Shown: positions 46,561 through 60,111, counted from the first letter of the stretch. The stretch is 64,000 bases of DNA from Trichobilharzia regenti (GCA_944472135.2 OX235264.1:123471809-123535808), one strand, 5' to 3'. The notes: generated from the sequence alone by a model not told the origin. A program made the numbers and translations.

Positions 46561-47241
46561 CACACAACTGAGAATGAACCTTCTGTGTTCATTGAAGAAT
46601 AAAGACGGTTTTTCGATATATTTTTCATCATTTTCGATGGGTATTTCAGTAGGACTCAGTTGAGCACTACGAATGCAATGATTCCGTATTCTGATGGATT
46701 TCATCACATTATGCGTGCACGCTAACCACAAAATACTGAAAAGAATACCAACACACATACAGAAAGTGAGTGTGAATCTACTTGAGAGTTTGATATCAAA
46801 TTATTGAAAACTCGTTTCATGATATACTCTTGTGAGAAGGATTTGGAAAATAAATATATGGCGGTTAAAACTAAGGTGTTGATATTTTATATGCGGAGAA
46901 ATGAATTGACGACTGACATTTCTGAACCTTTACTTATTCTTTCGACAGTGAAAGCAAATTCAGATAAGTATGAACACGTTGATACGAAGCGAAAAACAGC
47001 ATGTGGGATGTGTACACTCAGGATCCAACAGTTTGGAACATGAGATTGGAATGGTGCACATCGATAAAGGTGCACTCTTATTATACCTACATCAAACTGT
47101 TATCTTAAATTCTAGTGTCGAACAATAACACACGAATGAGCCATATTCGCACAGTAATAGGTGTTCCTCTTAATGAGGAACAAAAAAATCTAGGGCTGAC
47201 GGAGTGATACACCAGAACTCTCCGCGATATTTTCCTCAAAA

Positions 47242-48712
47242 TTGTGAGAGGCAGATCACCCTATTGCTACCAGTTAGGCGTCTAATAATAATATGTTTTC
47301 CTACACGTTCTCATTGGAACATAGGGCTTCAAGCTAGTGACTTGAAGTTTCTGTAGCAGTGTTCATTTTACAGGATGAGGTTGCTAGCCTGATGCCCAAC
47401 CTTTCCTCTTTATCATCATTATTTCTGGCTCAGCGAGGTAAAGAGTGCGTCGGCCGGGAATCCAACCCCGGACAATGTGCATGGTCGGCGAGAGTCCTAA
47501 CCGCTATACGCGTCTGGTGTTGTGAAATTTGAGGAGAATACGCCATGTTATCAAAATGTGTAACGCATATCCAAAATGTGGCTATACCACGAATAGAATG
47601 AACGTTTGATTTCTGAGGTGCTGAAATGTCTGATGGAACAAAATGTTATAAATTCACTACTCGTCAGAAATGCATGTGTTCAACAGTCAACTTGCATGCG
47701 TCTCTCAGTCTCTACTGTTTTATTCAAGGTATAGCAGCCGAATTGCAAAATTCCATTTCACTCTGAATGCACTGGTTCCCATTATACATTATCTTGGCGA
47801 AAATTCATGAGCTTTTCGATTACACAATGCATTAGTAGTCCGCGAATATCTGACGATGAGTTTCACATGATTTCCACCTTATTTCTACCGCATCAGTGAG
47901 ACACGCTTATATATGCACACATCAAGAATAAATTGGAGGATGCCAATCAGGATGACTTGAAATCAGTTGGAAAGATACTCTCTGTCCAGTCAAGCGAAAT
48001 AGTCCAAATAACAGAAACGTCTTCATGCTACGGAACTTCATCTTGCTCACTGTCTCACTGCGTGCACTTAATAGTGGTGAGAAATAATTTGCGGGTAATC
48101 GAGACGTGATTTATTGACGGGAATCATCCTGTCATTGCCACTAGGATGACTGTGACGCGTTTTCCTGTTCCGTGAAAGTGTTGCATTCCTGCCGATAAAA
48201 GAAGACCTGAGATAAATTCAATGTATGCGTTACAAATTGGTGTTACCGTATTTAAATATGATTTCGATATTTTAGGACAATATTCAGTTTCGATGAAACT
48301 TCAGGTGACACTTTTCACAATGATGTTCTGCAACGAATCCGCCAGCGAATATTTGGTCATTCAAGCGAATCTACAAGGAGTCACCAAACACAAATGCTCA
48401 GTCAGTTTATCACGAACGGCTTCAATCTCCTGTGTATTAGAACATACATGTGAATAAATAGCATCTACTCAAGTAGCGATTGATTTGTCTGTTGACAGGT
48501 GTCTGTGTGTCTTCGAATTTGTACAAGCTATGAGCAGTATTGCCATCCCTCAGCGTAATTGAGGAATTGAGCTCAAATTCGCTACACAGCAGAACACAAC
48601 ACAACGCTGCATTGCGCAGACTCATTCATCGTCATTCTATTTCAGAGGCTTGTGTAGTATGGTATTAGCGATTGAAATTCGGCATACTCTTCGCGCGCAA
48701 TTCGCGTTCGCG
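47242..48712. other. Segment present in unit 2 and absent from unit 1
   Basis: Unit 1 joins CTCAAAAT directly to ACGTATGCATAAATACG at about 22910. Unit 2 has about 1.47 kb between the equivalents, with AAAT at both ends. Bases 47510-48700 are related to 2190-3900 in unit 0, so the segment is probably ancestral and lost from unit 1. It also holds a SINE (47283-47512) and a module M relative (47990-48420). No gene seen. Confidence 0.6.
47283..47512 (-). mobile_element. tRNA-derived SINE with an RTE-like 3' end
   Basis: On the minus strand the head has TAGCGGTTAGGACTC (near 47506-47492) and a B-box-like GGGGTTGGATTCCC (47469-47456). A body of about 110 bp follows with GGGCATCAGGCTAGCAACC. The end contains GAAGCCCTATGTTCC (47330-47316) and an ATTATTATTA tail. 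That 15-mer is identical to 21046-21060, just before the tail of the RTE element. GCGTCT on both sides may be a short target duplication. This architecture fits mobilisation by an RTE-type LINE. Confidence 0.75.
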
Positions 48713-49052
48713 AAATACGTCTGTATAAATACGCTGAGACAATTTTTCTCGGTGCTTTTCTGTAACAATCCTGTGAAAATGCAATTCACTAGTACTCAAA
48801 TCGCCTAAAATTACTCCGTCATTACTGCGTCATCAAAGATGAATATTAACATCTCCTCCCATGTCGACACGCTCACACTCACGTACGGAATCTCAGTGTG
48901 ATCGAATTGACTCTGATACACGCAGCGTTGGTCAAAGTAGAGAGTGACATAGAACACGCTTCACTGATGGTTGCTGCCATTTTCCAGTATTCAAGTGGAC
49001 TACCATGTTAAAAAAGCTATCACTCTCTTTTGGATGTGGTTGTTTCAGACAC

Positions 49053-49443
49053 ACAGTTATTCAGCCTGCATACGCCAGCATCACAACTGGCAGTAAATTA
49101 TTACGCCCATGTGATGTGTATTTTATCCACTGATTATGCTGAATAGATAATACAGTACACCCCATCGTCGTATTTTTGACAGTAGATGACACATTATAGT
49201 AGCTCCCATATTTACACACATAACAATCTGACCACTGAGAGTTCATCGTCATTCCTGATGACCACTTACCACTGATTTTTATATGAACACTATTCCTACA
49301 GAATCTTCCGCCATGTGAAGCAACATGAATCAATCAAACTGCTTTTATCGGCCTCTAACCTCAGAGAAATTATTCTGACCAACGCACTGAGTCCTGATGA
49401 CTTTGAAGAGTGTGCAGCTATTCAAGCATATATTTACCAACGT
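49053..49443 (+). repeat. S-like segment left of the Penelope-like insertion, unit 2
   Basis: Counterpart of 23250-23640, nearly identical. No gene seen. Confidence 0.55.
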
Positions 49444-51080
49444 TCAACTCACAGAAACTGTCAACCAAATTTGTCAATAGAAAGACGAAACCAACAGAAC
49501 ATCTGATTACTCACGACATGTTTAAACGTTCTACTGCTGAGATGTTCACTTAATATATACGATTCACATTCACCAATGTTATTTACAGAATTCAACATAG
49601 GATCGCAATAGGATCTCCTCTGGGCGAATTTCTAGGGAACTGCTTCATCGTGAACCTCAAGAACGGCTCAGTCAAACCAATTATTGATAATTTCTCTTTG
49701 TATACTAGATATATGGACGACATCCCCGTTATCTGTGACGATGACCACGATCTTAATCAGTTAGTAAACATTTTCAATTTTCAGCCAGAAAGTTAAATCT
49801 TGAAATTGAATACGCACATGAAATTCCGTTTCTTGATGATGAACTTTCACGAGGAGATGATGGAACATTAAGGAGGTTCATTCATAGGAATCACACCTGA
49901 AACGGCTAACTCACAAGCTTATATAGCTGGGTACCAAGCAGTCTTAGAAGAAACCTTATCAGATCCTTTGCTTCTCATCACTGACTTGTCTGCAGCTCTT
50001 ACACTCCCTGAAAAAATTTTTCATACAAAATGGATGTCCATCAGGATCCATAAACAAAAACATCAAACCGAAAATTCAGAAGCAAGAGAGGTCATCAGTT
50101 TCGAAAAAGATACTCTGTATGAACCTCGACTTCAACAGTGACCTACTCAGTGATACATACATATTGCATCCAATCAAACGTTCACTCACATTTATAATAT
50201 CTACATATTCGAAAGAGGAGAATTTCGACTTCTTGAAGAAGAGCATTTTTCGGCCACATGAAGAGTAGTGTTCACTAGTTTCCCACTGATGTACAGAAGT
50301 TCAAAGAAGAAAATCTCACACTGGGCTTGATCGATGGGTATAAATCATTTCACCTGTTGCTGTAGTGCCAGGGACAGCGGTCGTTCCACACGCGTCTTGT
50401 CAAAAAGGGTTAAATGACGCTAGCTGTCTAGTCTGGCTGAAGAACGGAAAAAGTGTCGGTGATGAAAGTGCAGTAATCGACCATCTCGTCATCACTGGTC
50501 ATTCGATCTCAGCAAACGCCTCCCGCTTCAAATTACTCCACAAAGTGAAAAGAAACCTGTATCAGATAGAACGTTTCTATCATCTTGGCATTGCGAAAGC
50601 CTTTGCCATTCATTTAGAAGAACCGAAACGATGCATGTAAAAGACAAGTATTCAACCACTTATGCTACATTTGTATCAACTCTTTCGGTTTCACTTAATT
50701 TCGGCATGTAATATCATTTTTCCTGACTACTTAAGCCTCTTACCTCATATTTTATGCTATTTCGCTTCCGTGTACACTGTGAGCACAACTCTTTCATCAA
50801 ACGATTCATGTTATTTTGTTGAAATTATTTAACAATCATTTGTCACAACTCATCACTTTTCTTACTTCCCTCTTATAAATCGACATCAAATTTATCTGAA
50901 CGCCAATCTTATTACCTTAACACACCAAGACCTTGCTAAGTGTATTTTCGTTTGACAAAGTTATTGCACACACACACACAAAACAACCATATATATTTGC
51001 AATTATATAGATAAACCAATGAATTCCTAGAGAAGAGGCTCACTGTTCAACTACTCAAATTATGTAGAATGATATTCTAT
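49443..51080 (+). mobile_element. Truncated Penelope-like element, unit 2
   Basis: Counterpart of 23640-25275 with the same frame breaks, the RT block near 49600-49770 and the endonuclease-like C-terminal part at 50365-50640. Substitutions are few (Thr to Ile in the TGH block region; AATTTTTC for GAAATTTTC near 50013). Confidence 0.65.
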
Positions 51081-51123
51081 AACGGAACATTGCGATGAAT
51101 AACTGATCATTGAAGTGTGAAAT

Positions 51124-51502
51124 CGGAAAGACTGAGCGAAGAAATATTCGCTTTTCATTGAGATCCTCATCTCTGATTCTACTCTGATATACACACATAG
51201 CAATTTTATTACAATGCACAACAATTTACCAATCAAGTGACACTGATATGTTTGTTAACAATAATTAATGAGTCAGTGTCAACATGTCAAGCAGTGGGGT
51301 GATAATTAACGAAGAAAATTAACAGACACAATTGAAAGGTAGAAATGGTTACAACACGTGGATTGCGTAATGCACAATTTTGGAAAAATGAAGAGTGATT
51401 AAAGAATAAGTGTGTGAACAGGTTGATTACTTAACAGATAGTTAAAGAAAATAAAACAATTCGGACAATGATAACTTGTAACTAAGAATGGAGTGGTCAT
51501 AA
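51124..51502. mobile_element. 379-bp insertion with 12-bp direct repeats, unit 2
   Basis: The direct repeats GAAGTGTGAAAT are at 51112-51123 and 51503-51514. Same length as the unit 1 copy. Confidence 0.6.
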
Positions 51503-51987
51503 GAAGTGTGAAATACTCATGCATTACTGCATCATTGTACGCTGTTCGTACTCGTTGGATTCATCGGTCTCGTACTGAAATCCTCATAGTATTTGTCATT
51601 TACTATCTACCACAGCTGTCAAAACATTTCACATGAAATTTGACCGCGTTACTTGAAGCGATGATGATGATGATGCTGAATACGACTTTATATCACAATG
51701 GAAATTTTCTCAAACTTCGCTCCAATACTTTACGAGAGTCAGTTTCAATTTCGCAGGTGACTGCATGTAAACATTGTTGAATTCTTTCTCAATAATATGA
51801 AATATCCAATGGTCCCCATTGAAACGTGATTACTTACCATGTTTGTGAGTGTGGTATAACTTTCACGTCGTCCACTGCTTCAAAATCAATCATTGTTCTA
51901 ATCATGTGAGATGTACGAACAACGCCATTCAGTATTAGGCAGTTGGTGCTGACTGCATATCAGATGTACATAGTTTAGAACATTCAA

Positions 51988-52385
51988 GCTCGTCTCGTCG
52001 ACGTCTTTATCGTTCACTTAGCACGTCACGATATTACGATAATATTTGCTGGTAACACCATAGTTACGGACGCAATTCCCGACGGTGCCGTTAACCTTGA
52101 AAATGTTAGGCTAAACCAAAAGATATATCGTCATGTATGAAAACTTCTACTGTCGGAATACTACGATCTAGCAGTCGTTTGTTTTATGTAACAGATAGAA
52201 ATACCGGTACTACATTCTTAGTCGACACAGGAGCAGAAATGAGTGTTCTCCCAACGTCTACGCAGGAACGTTAACATCCTCACCCCTCAGTTACGCTCCG
52301 AGTCGTTAATAGGTCCAATATTGTTACATATGGAAGTAAACGAATGACTGTGGACTGTGGTCTGCAGACATCTTAGCGATATTTT
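51988..52385 (+). mobile_element. Gypsy-type protease fragment, unit 2, further decayed
   Basis: Counterpart of 28529-28925. The gag part is lost by the adjoining deletion. VDTGAEMSVLP is still readable at 52221-52253, but stops interrupt the frame on both sides (for example after the block at 52130 and in the ERQHP equivalent near 52272). Confidence 0.7.
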
Positions 52386-52429
52386 GCCTTATATTTTGAC
52401 GGTCAGAAAGAAATCTTGCCATCTTTAAC

Positions 52430-53808
52430 GCTTCTTGTATGGTGAAATTTGATGAGCATGCACTGTATTTTCAAAATGTATCGCATATCGCTAACGTCGT
52501 TGTATCATAAAACGTGTTCTATCTCTCTCTCTCTTTCCAAGCAGGATATTCCTCAAAGTGGTAAGAACACGATTTGTGTATATACGAGACATGGTTTATT
52601 CACGGGAAGCATCATTCAAGTGCGAATGGAGATTGATGCAACACGGTAGCCTCTCCCTTGACATTAATAGATGACTTCAGTTAAATTTATTGTTGTATGC
52701 GTTACAATCTGACTGTAAACTATTACTTATATAACTCATCAGCCGACACCTTAAAACTTTGTGTTACACAACAAAGAAGCATGCAAATATTTGCTTATTC
52801 AAGCGACAATTCATGGAGAACCGAAATCAATCCAACGTAAAACATATGTAGGAGGAGACTTGGATTGATTCGAAACACACGGACGATCAGAACTTCGGGA
52901 GATTTCATGTATCTGATCGAATTTCCTATCGATGTTTCATCAGGAACAGGTTTGAGATCACTTTTTCGTCTATATTATCCATCTCTCAATATGGATATTC
53001 AATAAAACGCAATCCAACATCCCATGTAAAACGTTGTTAGTCAGCAAGGAACAAAACGCCAAGGATTCAACAAAAATATACATAAATATCCAACAATTCA
53101 TCGGTAAAGTAAGCAGTATCCTTGTGTTGACGCTTCAATAGGTCTATTACTAACAGCTGCGATATCATCAGTATTGCAACATATATGCAAATACATTAGA
53201 TCTAATCTGGTCGCGATTGAATTGGCAGTTGACTGGTGTCTGCGTGTCTCAGTGTCTGCACACACGTATGCGCAGTATCGTCATTCCGCCGTTACACTAA
53301 ACACATAAAATAAATGCGCTACAGAACAAAACATATCACTGCATTGCACAGAGCGATTCATCACCATTCAATTTTGGAAGCTATTGTCGTAGGAGGAGTT
53401 CTGAGGGGAATGTTGGATACTCACGGGATTCAAAGACCATCTGCGAAGTTCGCATTCACAAATACTATAAATACAAAGCTGTAGCTTCAATCACGAATCA
53501 GCAACGTGAAGACTCACTCCAATCGCACACGAAGTTCCTAATGTTACTCCATCATTACTGCCTCGACGATGATAAATATCGACATATAATTCCATGTAGA
53601 CACAGAGTAACATGTGGGAAATTTCCCTGTTATCCAATACACTATCATGCATACAAAAAAAGTCATAGATAAAAAGTAAAATCTAACACTCCTCAATGAT
53701 TGTTGTAGTGCATTCTCCATAACTGAAATGAATTACAGATTTCATGATATAAAAACACGCAAATATATTTTCTGAAACACACAGGTGGTCAGCCTGTCAA
53801 ATAACTGG
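52430..53808 (+). repeat. Module M and linker at the unit 2/unit 3 boundary
   Basis: Counterpart of 28980-30350. Module M ends near 53000, and the linker contains scattered indels relative to unit 1. No gene seen. Confidence 0.5.
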
Positions 53809-55438
53809 ACACGGACATAATTACAATCAGTACGAATTCCTATTAACAGTTGAAATGAATTTCAAGTATTTGTGAATTATTAAAGAGTTCTTTCGCCCTA
53901 CGTGATCATCAAAACTAGAGATAAAATAATTCGGCTTTGTCATGCGTGTTTGAATCCACTCAGTGTTCTCAGGAAATAATGCAGCACACCCATCGCCGTG
54001 CTTAGTGACAGTAGATGACAGATTAAATAACAGTCTCCAATATTAACACACATATGAATCCGACCACATAAAGAACTGTGTGAAACAGTTCGCCTTCATT
54101 CCTGGTAGATCAGACTGTGATTGTTTCCTCACTAACCACTAGTGTTTACCTGAACTCCATCTTCACAGTACTTTCCGTCATGCAGATCAACACGAATCAA
54201 ACAACCTCCTGATTTTATCGGCCTCTAGGCACACAGAGAAAATATTATCACCAGTTTATTAAATTCTGATGATTGTGATGAGTGTGCAGCTGTTCAGATA
54301 TTAATGTGATCGACAATTGCGATGAATAACCAGTCAGTTAATTGTGAAATACCCGTGCATTACTACATCACTGTACACTTATCGCAGTCGTTGGAATTAT
54401 CAATCGCGTCCGGAAATCGTCATATTACACACCTGGCGTAAAGGCGAGGACTGCATTTAAGTCAGGGGTTATGATGTGCATGCATGACTTTGAATGAAAT
54501 TATTCGATGATTCTGCATCCATATTGATAGTTGATACTATGGTTCTAATCACCTCAGATTATTGGGCAACTGCAGATTGATTCGAACTCATCTACTAGTT
54601 GCACACAATTGTCATGAAGTAGTTTCACCGCTTATTTCAGCTCGACTACATTGACGCTATAGCATCTGAATGATTTCAGACAGAGTGTGATACCACATTC
54701 ATCACAATGTTGTTCCGACTACGCTGCGATACACTGAATGTGAAATACCACATAATTGAGAAACACCTGCTTCATGAAATACCATCTGTAGAACGATACA
54801 CTGAAATGCACTGATACACATCACCATGTATCATGGATTTCACAACAGTTTGAAGGCAACGACGAAAGAAATTCGGCATTGTCGATGAGAGTAAACACAA
54901 AGAGCTACTGTCAAGCAGTCACAATGTCCAGTGATTGTGATAACGCGATACATCAGATCGTATTCAGGAATAGAGTACTGCTTATTTACAAACACCAATG
55001 CCTGTTAATTTAATAATATCATCACTCAGTCAATTCAAGGTGAGGCTTTGTTACGTTGATGGTCACAGCTCAGATTGACTTCTAATAAATCTACTAACAC
55101 TCCACAACCAGTAGTTAATTGAGATCTTGTGTCGGTTACACACAGTGGGAATGGCTGACGTATCGAAAACATTCCAAATGACGTTCGTCAGTGAGTGGTG
55201 ACATTGAGATTTGAGGAAATAACAATCATTGCACTAGCCCACACAATTTCAACATCCATCAATTTTCACAGAAGTAATAGCGAGCAGAAATCGAGATGCA
55301 GAACACAGTGAATAGACAAATATGTTTATTATTACATCACACTGGACAAAATGATTACAAGCAAAATGTTAATCTACTGCACTACATACATTACAAATAC
55401 AGGTGATGCGATTCTCCGCTCGTTGACTAAGCCACCAA

Positions 55439-55687
55439 TCACTGCAACCTCAATCGTGACCCTGATGAAATGGAAGAAAAAGAAAAACAGACATTGAAGG
55501 CACTTCATACACAACAAATTCATATCATCAACAGTTAGTCAGTAAGTGGAATTATCTTGAATTACTCACGTTTGTCAATTGGAACAGTGTCCTGTGTCAC
55601 AGCGGCGAACACTGTGATCACTTGGATGAGGAAGATGACGACACCGATGGCCAATCTAGATTGTAGACACTTCGACTGCATTCTCAT
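55439..55687 (-). CDS. Putative small secreted peptide, copy 3 minus
   Basis: Exon 1 from 55687 to 55570, intron 55569-55462, exon 2 from 55461 to the TGA at 55441-55439. The start ATG is intact (MRMQSKCLQS; Gln instead of the Arg of units 1 and 2). AVTQDTVPIDK has Thr for the Ala at the position before the predicted cleavage, which would weaken an A-x-A site. The Cys alternative frame is broken (CGAGCGGAG). AATAAA is at 55330-55325 on the minus strand. Confidence 0.7.
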
Positions 55688-56110
55688 TTCTATGGATACT
55701 GATTGTCAAGCTGTCAAACACGATGATTTCAACTAACCCATATTTATACCGTTTTTCTACCCACTAGCCCACACATTCATGCTGACGTGTCTCAGGACGT
55801 GGTGGCATGTCTCATTTGTGTGGGTGTAATGCCAATTAGGGGTCGAACTATTTAAGAAATGCATATGCATCGTCCGATATCATGCACAAATTGTGAGATC
55901 GGACGTGATTTGATTGGTGAAATTGAAATTGTGGACAGGTATGCTGATTTGTTACACCACACTCTACTTCACTCTAAACACACATGTGAGATATGTCTCT
56001 CCATCTTATCACACATCAGCATGTGTGGGTGGGTGGATGTGTCAAAATGGTATAAATACGGTGTAGTGATATGATTGTGTATGACAGCTTGACAATCAGT
56101 ATCCACAGAA
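55688..56110. promoter_or_regulatory. Bidirectional promoter of gene pair 3
   Basis: Minus TATAAATA at 55748-55741 and plus TATAAATA from 56051, 61 and 60 bp from the ATGs. The 12-bp palindrome ATGCATATGCAT lies at 55859-55870, directly followed by CGTCCGAT (55871-55878) and its inverted partner ATCGGACG (55898-55905). Confidence 0.7.
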
Positions 56111-56356
56111 ATGAGAATGCAGTCGAAGTGTCTACAATCTAGATTGGCCATCGGTGTCGTCATCTTCCTCATCCAAGTGATCACAGTGTTCGCCGCTGTG
56201 GCACAGGACACTGTTCCAATTGACAAACGTGAGTAATTCAAGATAATTCAACTAATTGACTAACTGTTGATGATATGAATTTGTTGTGTATGAAGTGCCT
56301 TCAATGTCTGTTTTTTTTCTTCCATTTCATCAGGGTCACGATTGAGGTTGCAGTGA
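56111..56356 (+). CDS. Putative small secreted peptide, copy 3 plus
   Basis: Exon 1 is 56111-56228, intron 56229-56333 (105 nt), exon 2 from 56334 to the TGA at 56354-56356. The N-terminus is MRMQSKCLQS and the tail is AVAQDTVPIDK. The longer alternative frame is open and reads NEAENHITCICNVCSAVD with stop at 56425-56427. The intron's pyrimidine tract is altered (TTTTTTTTCTTCC). AATAAA is at 56466-56471. Confidence 0.75.
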
Positions 56357-56689
56357 TTGGTGGCTTAGTCAACGAAGCGGAGAATCACATCACCTGTATT
56401 TGTAATGTATGTAGTGCAGTAGATTAACATTTTCCTTGTAATCATTTTGTCCAGTGTGATGTAATAATAAACATATTTGTCTATTCACTGTGTTCTGCAT
56501 ATCGATTTCTGCTCGCTATTACTTCTGTGAAAATTGATGGATGTTGAAATTGTGTGGGCTAGTGCAATGATTGTTATTTCCTCAAATCTCAATGTCATGA
56601 CTCACTGACGAACGTCATTTGGAATGTTTTCGATACGTCAGCCATTCCCACTGTGTGTAACCGACACAAGATCTCAATTAACTACTGGT

Positions 56690-58190
56690 TGTGGAGTGTT
56701 AGTAGATTTATTAGAAGTCAATCTGAGCTGCGAGCATCAGTGTATATAACTTCACCTTGAATTGTCTGAGTGACGGTTCTTTTGTGATTTTTAGTAATCT
56801 GTATTCGATTGATGCACGATCTCAATAATTTCAAACTGTTCATACAAGATCAGTGTAGTTCATTCTTAGTTGTGTGAAAAACAGCTGTTATGCTTCTCCT
56901 CGCGAGATATCAAAATACACCGTAACATGAAACGCTCATCAATCGTGGCACCTGCAACATCTGAGGATCTAGGAACTCGGAGCAACTCACATTTTGCAGA
57001 CAACATAAGAAGTTTACTCAGGTAGACGGACACTGTTTTGCATGACAACATCAGGAATGATAAGATGAAGAAAACCTCATCTGAAGATTGAAATGAAGAA
57101 CAGGGATAAAAGACCTCATCAGACCAAATTGAATTGGATTTGAACTGTCATCTTGAAGTGTTAACATACAGATAGGAATTCGGAAATATGACAGGTATAC
57201 CTCGATCAAACGCTGTGTTTCTTCACAGAGAGCAAACTATCAGGTGGTCAAATTCTTAAGCTAAACACGTGAACACCTTCTCACTCACGTGAATTGAAAG
57301 CGAATAACCTGATCATATTATTTGAGGTTGTTACAGATGTTTCGCTGTAGTTCACACGCTTCAGGAATGTGTGTTTTCTATTATCAAAATATCTATTCAC
57401 AAATGCGTGTGGCGTTTATATTCTGATCAGATTTTGCGTGTGAGGATAAAGTTGTTTTTAAGAGTAAGAGGGGGTAAATATTTGTAAATAGTTGATCCTG
57501 GTGTTGTTGGCGATTGCTTCATACCAACATATAATCAAATGATATTAATTGATATCCTGTGAAGCTAGTCAGCTCTGTGTGAGCCTTTATGAACTGCATC
57601 ATTATGCGTACAAACACGTTTATGTCTAATGCAAGGAGTGTTTATGATCAAGTCGATAGCCATTGCAGATGTTGAAGACAGTAATTTTGAAAGGACGACA
57701 CGCAGAAATTGTGTAGTTCAGCGCATCATCACTGCAATCAATTGGAAACACCTCACAGATATCAAGTGAAGTGAACCATGATATCTCCACACATATAAAC
57801 ACTGGAATAAGCATATGTCGGCCAGACGAAATGTATATGCAAAATCTGCATGTCGCTGAGGATTTATTTTGCGTGGCGCAAAGTAACGAAAGCTGACAGG
57901 AAAGTGTCAGATTACGCGAACGCAGTAGTTATGATATGCACAGAGAAGACAGAGCTGATGATGATGCTGAATCAACAACAGCATCAAACATTGTGTTATT
58001 TTATCAGAATAAATGAATGTCCATGATGGAATTACGTGCTACCACAGTGCTCAGGATTTATGCTTATTACGGTAAACAGCAAAAGTCGCAGTCACTTTGA
58101 GGAATTGGAAAGCGGCACTTTCCTTTCTCTTAAGGCAATTGTAGAATGCTTTTGATCGACGCGGCCGAAAATGAAAAGCCAGTATCAGCT
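56690..58190. other. Inner part of the left arm, no gene
   Basis: It runs from the empty LINE site through sequence matching 15300-16700. The 46-codon ORF starting MQGVFMIKSIAIADVEDS is at 57630 and is also open on the minus strand of the right arm (from about 61137). Elsewhere it is interrupted. I see no supported gene. Confidence 0.5.
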
Positions 58191-58500
58191 ATTACACTGA
58201 AATCCATGTGTCGAGGACCAGCATCCGAATGATCTCAAACACTAAATTCAAGTTCCTGCCTTCATATATTTGACATGTTTGGTGTACAAGTAATGCAAGC
58301 AGCCACATGTCAGACAACAAAGTGTGCCTAGTCAATATGCAAACAACAGTGAGTATAGGCTGCACATACTTTGTGGACAATTCCATATCGATTAGAATCC
58401 GAATTTTGAGCGATGAGTTAGACGTGTTAAAGATACGTGAACACGTTGGTTTTAGGATTAGGCAAATAGTTAAGGGCAGCTGTTAGATCAGCTTGAGATG

Positions 58501-59947
58501 ATGAGTTCCACGGATATGTGGCAAGATGACCATATCCTGAAAACGATATTCCAAGAATACCTTATGAGAAGTGAAATACAAATAATTCCTGGGATGATCT
58601 TTTCTAACCACAAATTTGTCAAAGGCTGATATGACAGAAAGGCATTTTACTCATTTCGTAACACTGTTGGAATCACACACAAATGAAATCACGTCGACCT
58701 TCGGTTATTGATTTCATTTCTGTATACATGCTCGTATTGTCCTTGGTATTCTGATCTGCAATAAATCGGAAACTTGGAAGAAATCCATCTGAATACGGAA
58801 TAATTGAATTGTCAGGGTTCAACTGTGTACTGCACTGTAAAATGATGCTGAATATACTGACCAGGCCATCTGAATTCTCCAATGAACACATTTCGTTCAT
58901 TCTCACTTGTGTGAAAGACAGCCGTGCTACGTTATCTTTGGAAATGTTTCAATCCACCCTATTCTGAAATGCATTCGTAGAGTAGAAACTGATATACCTG
59001 AGTTTATTGGAACAACTCGGAAATAAGGTGTCTGTTTCTTCATTGGATCTGTTGTTTTTTCACAGAAAGCAATTCACGTGAATCGAAGGAAAATACACTG
59101 AGCAAACTATGTGGGGTTATTGGAGATGTTGCACTCTGGTTCACACGTTTGAGGAATGTGTGTTGTTTGGTATCAACTGTGAGAAGTATCGGTTTACAAA
59201 TGCGTGTGATTTGCATACTCTAATTAAATTTTGCTTGTGAGGCTTATGCTTTTTTAGGAGTAATTGATGATAGATAATCTCACGATATTTCACCCATAGT
59301 TGAGAATAGTTGGTTCCAATTTCGATTTCTGATATACTAGTTTTGCGAAATTCATTGCACACCAGCATCGTATTTACTGGTCAAACCCTCCTGGATGAGA
59401 ATTAATGCAGCATGTCAAATAGAAAATACCTAGGTGCAAGGCCTTCTGACGAACTCCCCCAACCATCTGATATCAACAATTCCAATGCTGCAATCAATAT
59501 TTCCAATATTGTCTTTAACAAGTTCATTTGCAGCAGCGAATTTCTGATTCACTGGTAACAGCCTACACTGCAGCACTGATTGATGCCGTTTGGAATCTCA
59601 GTTCTTTGAGTGCACAGCCTTAGAATGCTGGCTAGTGTCAACTAGCACAAAACGTGAGTCAGGAAATGCTTCCTGATGATTGATTTCAACCGTCTACTAT
59701 CTAGACAGCCTTTAATGAATATCCTGTATAGCTAGTCAGCTGTATGTGGAACATTTCTATGGCGTATACCATCATGCGTACAAATACATGTATGGTGTAT
59801 CGACGCAGTGATTTAAGTTGTGGATTTGCGCAAATTCAGCAAGGTACGCTGGTTACGCGTGATTCACAAACACAAAGAAATTTGTTCTGCAGACTGGCGA
59901 GAAACGATCAATCCACGAATTGTTTGTATTTCCCTTCACGTTAGCCA
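58501..59947. other. Loop of the large inverted repeat
   Basis: Counterpart of 16991-18620 and 43141-44618. It contains the 77-codon minus ORF at 58673-58906 and, like unit 2, lacks the stretch found near 17530-17670. Confidence 0.5.
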
Positions 59948-60111
59948 TTCTTTCTTTCTTTTTGATTACAGCTCTATTCGACACTGTATTTTTGGTACAA
60001 GTATGGAATTCTCAGCTGAGATATCGGTAGCAGGCCAACCATAGATATCAGGTGTGCGTCGGCAGGAGATCGAAACTCGGACCATGGTCCTAACCACTGT
60101 GCCACCATCGT
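59948..60111 (-). mobile_element. tRNA-derived SINE in the inverted-repeat loop, unit 3
   Basis: Same insertion as in units 1 and 2, and almost the same sequence as 44619-44782. Confidence 0.75.

Larger units (their letters stand above)
30351..53808. repeat. Tandem array unit 2 (about 23.46 kb)
   Basis: Same order as unit 1. Length differences are explained mainly by absence of the RTE insert (-1.67 kb), presence of 47242-48712 (+1.47 kb) and deletion of the 26184-28528 equivalent (-2.35 kb). The shared LINE, SINE, Penelope-like, 379-bp and Gypsy insertions sit at identical positions. Confidence 0.85.
54767..58500. repeat. Large inverted repeat, left arm
   Basis: Coordinates sum to 118767 with the right arm throughout: exon 55570-55687 with 63080-63197, exon 56111-56228 with 62539-62656, ACGTGAATTG 57287-57296 with 61471-61480. 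Identity is visibly higher in the outer part, where the genes are, than near the loop. Confidence 0.9.

Noticed and set aside
4201..53808. Interpretation of the two units as allelic haplotypes wrongly placed in tandem
   Set aside because: It cannot be excluded from sequence alone. However, a third unit, the diverged unit 0 and inverted copies make a real array more likely. Read depth would decide.
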